A DNA stretch of 64,000 nt from BM003 sp963783695 (GTDB taxonomy: Bacteria; Pseudomonadota; Gammaproteobacteria; Steroidobacterales; BM003). A model generated the notes under the pieces. It ran no database searches and had not been told where the DNA came from. It saw only the letters and a program-made list of their open reading frames with translations. Made by a program: the position numbers and the translations under genes. The stretch lies in the NCBI GenBank assembly GCA_963783695.1, contig CAWAOM010000007.1, positions 186,001-250,000 of the forward strand, written 5' to 3'. Position 1 is the first letter of the stretch, and every line of letters begins with the position of its first letter. This document shows, piece after piece, positions 60,868 to 64,000 of the stretch.

Positions 60868-62625
60868 GTGAGGAAAAGGGTTGTTGGAGTCGTGTTACCG
60901 CTGGCGTTTGCCGGTGTAGTGATCGGTGGTTGCGGTGGTGGTGAGCTTGACAGTGGCACCGGTCAACAAGCGGCGGCGCCTGCTGCTGCGCCGGCGGCTG
61001 GTGCTGCGGCAGAGCCGGCCGCGGTTGCGGCGACACCATTCACCGACGTGGCGACCCGCGCCGCCGATTCGATCAATGGTGACGACATCCGTGCCTGGGT
61101 GGCTGCGCTCTCCAGCGACGAGATGGGCGGGCGCGGCCCGGGCAGCGAGGGCGATCGCATGGCGCGGCGCTACATCGTTGAGGAGTTGCAGAAACTCGGG
61201 TATCAACCCGGCGCCGTCGGTGGCCGCTGGGAGCAGTCTTTTGACCTGATCGGCATCAACTCGACAATGCCGCCGGTATGGAAATTCACAGGGGACGGTG
61301 AACTCGAACTGGCAGCCGGCAGCGAATACATCGCCGGCAGCGGCGTGCAGTCCGAGCATGCGGCCCTGAGCGACGCCGAACTGGTATTTGTCGGATATGG
61401 CATCGAAGCGCCTGAATACGACTGGAACGATTTCAAGGGCCAGGATCTCAGCGGCAAGGTGCTGGTGATGCTGAACAACGACCCTGACTGGTCGGACGAG
61501 CTTTTCGAAGGTAATCGCCGCCTCTACTACGGCCGCTGGACCTACAAATACGAAAGCGCAGCCCGCCAGGGCGCGGCGGGTGCCATCATCATCCATACGA
61601 CGCCGTCCGCCGGCTACCCGTTTCAGGTGGTGCAGACTTCGTGGACCGGCGAGCAATTCGAGATTCCCGCGGGTGACGAGCCGCGCATCCAGATCGCCGC
61701 CTGGGTTACCGAAGATGCGGCGCGCAAACTGATGGCGCTCAACGGTCATGACCTCGACAGCCTGGTCGAACAAGCGCGCAGCAAGGATTTCGTGCCGGTA
61801 CCGCTGGGGATCGAGACGTCGCTCGATCTCGAAAACAGGCTGACCCGGGTCAGCACCGGCAACGTGCTCGGGCGGCTTCCGGGCAGCGATCCTGATCTCG
61901 CCGACGAGGTCGTGGTATTCACGGCCCACCACGATCACCTCGGTACCGCCGAGAGTGGCGAAGGCGACCGCATTTATAACGGTGCGCGCGATAACGCCAG
62001 TGGTGTCGCGACCATTCTCGCGATCGCGAAAGCCGTCGCGGCATTGCCCGAACCGCCACGGCGCTCGATCCTGATAGCCGCGGTCGGTGCGGAAGAGCAG
62101 GGACTGCTCGGGGCCAAGGCGCTGGCCGCCAATCCTCCGGTTGCGCCGGGCCGTATCGCTGCAAATATCAATTTCGACGCCGGCAACATCTGGGGTGCAA
62201 CCCGCGACATCACGTTCATCGGTCTCGGCAAATCTTCGCTGGACGAGGTCGCCCGCACGGTGGCGGCGCACCAGGATCGCGTCGTAACCGGTGACCAGTA
62301 TCCTGACAAGGGTTATTTCTATCGCTCGGACCAGTTTGCGCTGGCGCGAATCGGTGTACCCGCGATGTACATGAAGGGCGGTACCGATTTCATCGGCCGC
62401 CCGGCGAACTGGGGTGCCGAGCAGGTCGCTGCGTACACGGCGAAAAATTATCATCAGCCAAGCGATGAACTGAGCGACGAATGGAATTTCGACGGGCTGG
62501 TGCAGGACGCGCAACTTGGTTTCTGGTGCGGCCTGATCATCGCCAACGACGAGGTGTTGCCGGCATGGAGCCCGGGCGACGAGTTCGAGGCGGCGCGCAA
62601 GACGGCGCTGGCCGAGTTGCCGTGA
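60868..62625 (+). CDS. M28-family metallopeptidase, lipoprotein
   Basis: 585 residues. A lipobox (VIGG-C) and an Ala/Pro-rich linker precede an M28 aminopeptidase with a protease-associated insert (about 110-270). The metal ligands are complete: His in TAHHDHLG, Asp in GARDNASG, Glu pair in VGAEEQGLLG, Asp in NFDAGN and the last His in NYHQPSDE. It should trim peptides at the outer membrane. The GTG at 60868 follows GAGGAG. The divergent DUF885 gene suggests a shared proteolytic role. Confidence 0.92.
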   Translation: MRKRVVGVVLPLAFAGVVIGGCGGGELDSGTGQQAAAPAAAPAAGAAAEPAAVAATPFTDVATRAADSINGDDIRAWVAALSSDEMGGRGPGSEGDRMARRYIVEELQKLGYQPGAVGGRWEQSFDLIGINSTMPPVWKFTGDGELELAAGSEYIAGSGVQSEHAALSDAELVFVGYGIEAPEYDWNDFKGQDLSGKVLVMLNNDPDWSDELFEGNRRLYYGRWTYKYESAARQGAAGAIIIHTTPSAGYPFQVVQTSWTGEQFEIPAGDEPRIQIAAWVTEDAARKLMALNGHDLDSLVEQARSKDFVPVPLGIETSLDLENRLTRVSTGNVLGRLPGSDPDLADEVVVFTAHHDHLGTAESGEGDRIYNGARDNASGVATILAIAKAVAALPEPPRRSILIAAVGAEEQGLLGAKALAANPPVAPGRIAANINFDAGNIWGATRDITFIGLGKSSLDEVARTVAAHQDRVVTGDQYPDKGYFYRSDQFALARIGVPAMYMKGGTDFIGRPANWGAEQVAAYTAKNYHQPSDELSDEWNFDGLVQDAQLGFWCGLIIANDEVLPAWSPGDEFEAARKTALAELP

Positions 62626-62654
62626 TGCGATGAAGCGGCGCAATGGTCTGGTGC

Positions 62655-62685
62655 AAAGGGCCCGGGCGGTTTGCCTGGGCCTTTT
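62655..62685 (+). terminator. Possible terminator after the M28 peptidase gene
   Basis: A GC-rich stem of 13 bases with internal G-U pairing (AAAGGGCCCGGGC against GCCTGGGCCTTTT) and a 5-base loop ends in four T. The T-run is short, so strength is uncertain. Confidence 0.5.
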
Positions 62686-62874
62686 GCGTTGCGGCGGGCT
62701 CGCGGGCGATCCGGTGGGTCAGCGGCGCGTTGACCGGGCAGCAAAGCCACGGATTATTGTTCTCAATAACGCAACAGTAATTTAATTGAAATCGGGTTTA
62801 TTTCAGTTTCGGTCTCAGTGAAGCTATCGATCAACACCGGCATCGGGCCGGCCACGACTTCGGGAGACTGGACC

Positions 62875-63270
62875 ATGGATGCAGCAAAACCCTATCTGAC
62901 TCTGCTTGGGCGCCTGGCCATCGCCGCGATCTTCGTATTTGCCGGCGCCAGCAAAATCAGTGGATACGAAGGAACGGCAGCTTACATGGAGGCGATGGGT
63001 GTGCCGGCGTTGCTGTTGCCGGTGGTCATCGCGCTGGAACTGGGTGGTGGTATCGCCATTATCCTCGGCTGGAAGACGCGGATTGCCGCTTTCTTGCTGG
63101 CGGGCTTTAGCGTGCTGTCGGCACTGTTGTTTCATTTCGATTTCGCCGACCAGACCCAGTTCATCATGTTCTGGAAAAACATTGCCATCGCGGGCGGATT
63201 CCTTTTTCTCGTCGCGGACGGCGCTGGCGCGCTGGCGCTCGATAACCGCGGTACTCGAAACGGGTCCTGA
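62875..63270 (+). CDS. DoxX-family membrane protein
   Basis: 131 residues with four transmembrane helices: LTLLGRLAIAAIFVFAGASKISGY, then YMEAMGVPALLLPVVIALELGGGIAIILGW, AAFLLAGFSVLSALLFHFDF and NIAIAGGFLFLVADGAGAL. This is the DoxX/YphA pattern. The family often lies near pirin, GST or quinone genes and is tied to redox stress. GGGAG precedes the ATG at 62875. The GST-like gene follows on the same strand after 67 bases. Confidence 0.9.
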   Translation: MDAAKPYLTLLGRLAIAAIFVFAGASKISGYEGTAAYMEAMGVPALLLPVVIALELGGGIAIILGWKTRIAAFLLAGFSVLSALLFHFDFADQTQFIMFWKNIAIAGGFLFLVADGAGALALDNRGTRNGS

Positions 63271-63337
63271 ATCGCTTCCCCGCGGCGGCTTCGCCGTCCG
63301 GATTGGCAGCACATTGATTAAACGGGAGTAAACAATC

Positions 63338-64000
63338 ATGGGATTACTTGTTGATGGCCAGTGGGTCGATCGCTGGTACGACACCAAATCGACCGGGGGG
63401 AGGTTCGTGCGCTCGGACGCCCAGTTTCGCAACTGGATCACCCGCGACGGTTCGGCGGGGCCGGGTGGCGACAGCGGTTTCCGGGCGGAGCCGGGCCGCT
63501 ACCATCTGTATGTGTCCTATGCCTGTCCGTGGGCGCATCGCACACTGATATTCCGCGCGCTCAAAGGCCTCGAATCCCAGATCGGCGTGTCGGTGGTCAA
63601 CTGGCTGATGGCTGCCAATGGCTGGACCTTTGCCACCGGTCCCGGCGTCGAACCCGATCCGCTGCACGATGCCAGATTCCTCCATCAGGTCTATACTGCC
63701 GCCGATGCGGGCTACAGCGGTCGGGTGACGGTGCCGCTGTTGTGGGACAAGAAGCGCGGCACGATCGTCAACAACGAGTCGTCCGAGATTATCCGCATGT
63801 TTAACGAGGCGTTTGACGACATCGGCGCCACCCCGGGAGACTACTATCCCGAGGCGCTGCGCGAAGAGATAGACAGCGTCAACGAGCGCGTTTATGACAC
63901 TGTCAATAATGGTGTCTATAAATCCGGGTTCGCAACCTCCCAGGCCGCCTATGAAGAGGCAGTCGTGCCGTTATTCGACACGCTCGACTGGCTGGAACAA
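63338..64000 (+). CDS. Glutathionyl-hydroquinone reductase-like (Xi-class GST), truncated by the window edge
   Basis: 221 codons are present and the frame is still open at 64000. It should reduce glutathionyl-hydroquinones, releasing the quinol. The active-site Cys is in YACPWAHRTLIFRALKGLE near residue 64; RVTVPLLWDKKRGTIVNNESSEIIRMFN is the GSH-binding segment and DSVNERVYDTVNNGVYKSGFA the start of the helical C-domain. These fit the YqjG/ECM4 class. GGGAG lies nine bases before the ATG. DoxX next to it supports a shared quinone or redox function. Confidence 0.9.
   Translation, partial: MGLLVDGQWVDRWYDTKSTGGRFVRSDAQFRNWITRDGSAGPGGDSGFRAEPGRYHLYVSYACPWAHRTLIFRALKGLESQIGVSVVNWLMAANGWTFATGPGVEPDPLHDARFLHQVYTAADAGYSGRVTVPLLWDKKRGTIVNNESSEIIRMFNEAFDDIGATPGDYYPEALREEIDSVNERVYDTVNNGVYKSGFATSQAAYEEAVVPLFDTLDWLEQ

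Noticed and set aside
60895..62643. 582-codon minus-strand frame over the M28 peptidase gene
   Set aside because: Antisense shadow; the plus-strand gene has all its metal-ligand motifs.
1..64000. tRNA, rRNA, insertion sequences, prophage or integron features
   Set aside because: No cloverleaf-like segments, transposase genes, terminal repeats or phage genes were visible on either strand.

Overview
The window looks like a continuous piece of a GC-rich (roughly 60%) gammaproteobacterial chromosome. It encodes a lipid A acyltransferase, a BtuB receptor under a cobalamin riboswitch, an RND efflux operon, an MltF lytic transglycosylase and many signal-peptide or lipobox proteins. The mix of exported peptidases, sulfotransferases and B12-linked genes resembles free-living marine or sediment lineages such as Woeseiaceae-like bacteria. 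That placement is inference; no marker gene here fixes it. I saw no rRNA, tRNA, CRISPR array, insertion sequence or phage gene.

Layout. 1-2035: decayed sequence around an S1/P1-type nuclease. 2167-12910: MltF, a cobalamin-binding sensor without a DNA-binding domain, HIT and DUF3775 proteins, an NmrA-like SDR fused to DUF2867, a beta-carbonic anhydrase, a CNT nucleoside transporter, a LOG-like protein, an HSL-type esterase and a MerR-type regulator. 13149-16767: a primary-like alternative sigma factor, a receiver/Ser-Thr kinase fusion and an EamA transporter. 16825-22609: a complete RND tripartite pump operon (adaptor, pump, outer-membrane channel). 22949-28137: exported proteins, including an unusual DUF4382/Asp-rich/PKD/cytochrome c lipoprotein, a DUF2799 lipoprotein, an FKBP isomerase and a PDZ protein. 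28331-36140: a MacAB-like ABC operon with its own sigma-54 activator and histidine kinase, preceded by a sigma-54 promoter and an array of TGTCCG/CGGACA half-sites. 36240-42148: an envelope-glycan locus with two paralogous sulfotransferases, a 2OG-Fe(II) oxygenase, an ELM1-like glycosyltransferase-fold protein and an LpxL-type acyltransferase. 42354-50059: a peroxiredoxin-like lipoprotein, exported and metabolic enzymes, and a relic of an amidohydrolase. 50131-52425: cobalamin riboswitch and btuB. 52462-64000: a zinc-ribbon protein, an APH-fold kinase, CrcB/DUF190, a pair of ArsA-family ATPases, DUF885 and M28 peptidases, DoxX, and a truncated glutathionyl-hydroquinone reductase-like gene at the right edge.

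The most informative non-coding signals are two. First, TTAGACA/TTGTCTA repeats lie before both the merR gene and the adjacent sigma gene, beside a good -35/-10 promoter, suggesting one regulatory switch. Second, helically phased TGTCCG half-sites plus a -24/-12 promoter lie before an operon that encodes an NtrC-type activator. Several enzymes have substituted catalytic or metal-ligand positions (the M20-family protein, the nitrilase-family protein, the S1/P1-type nuclease and the B12 sensor) and deserve a second look.
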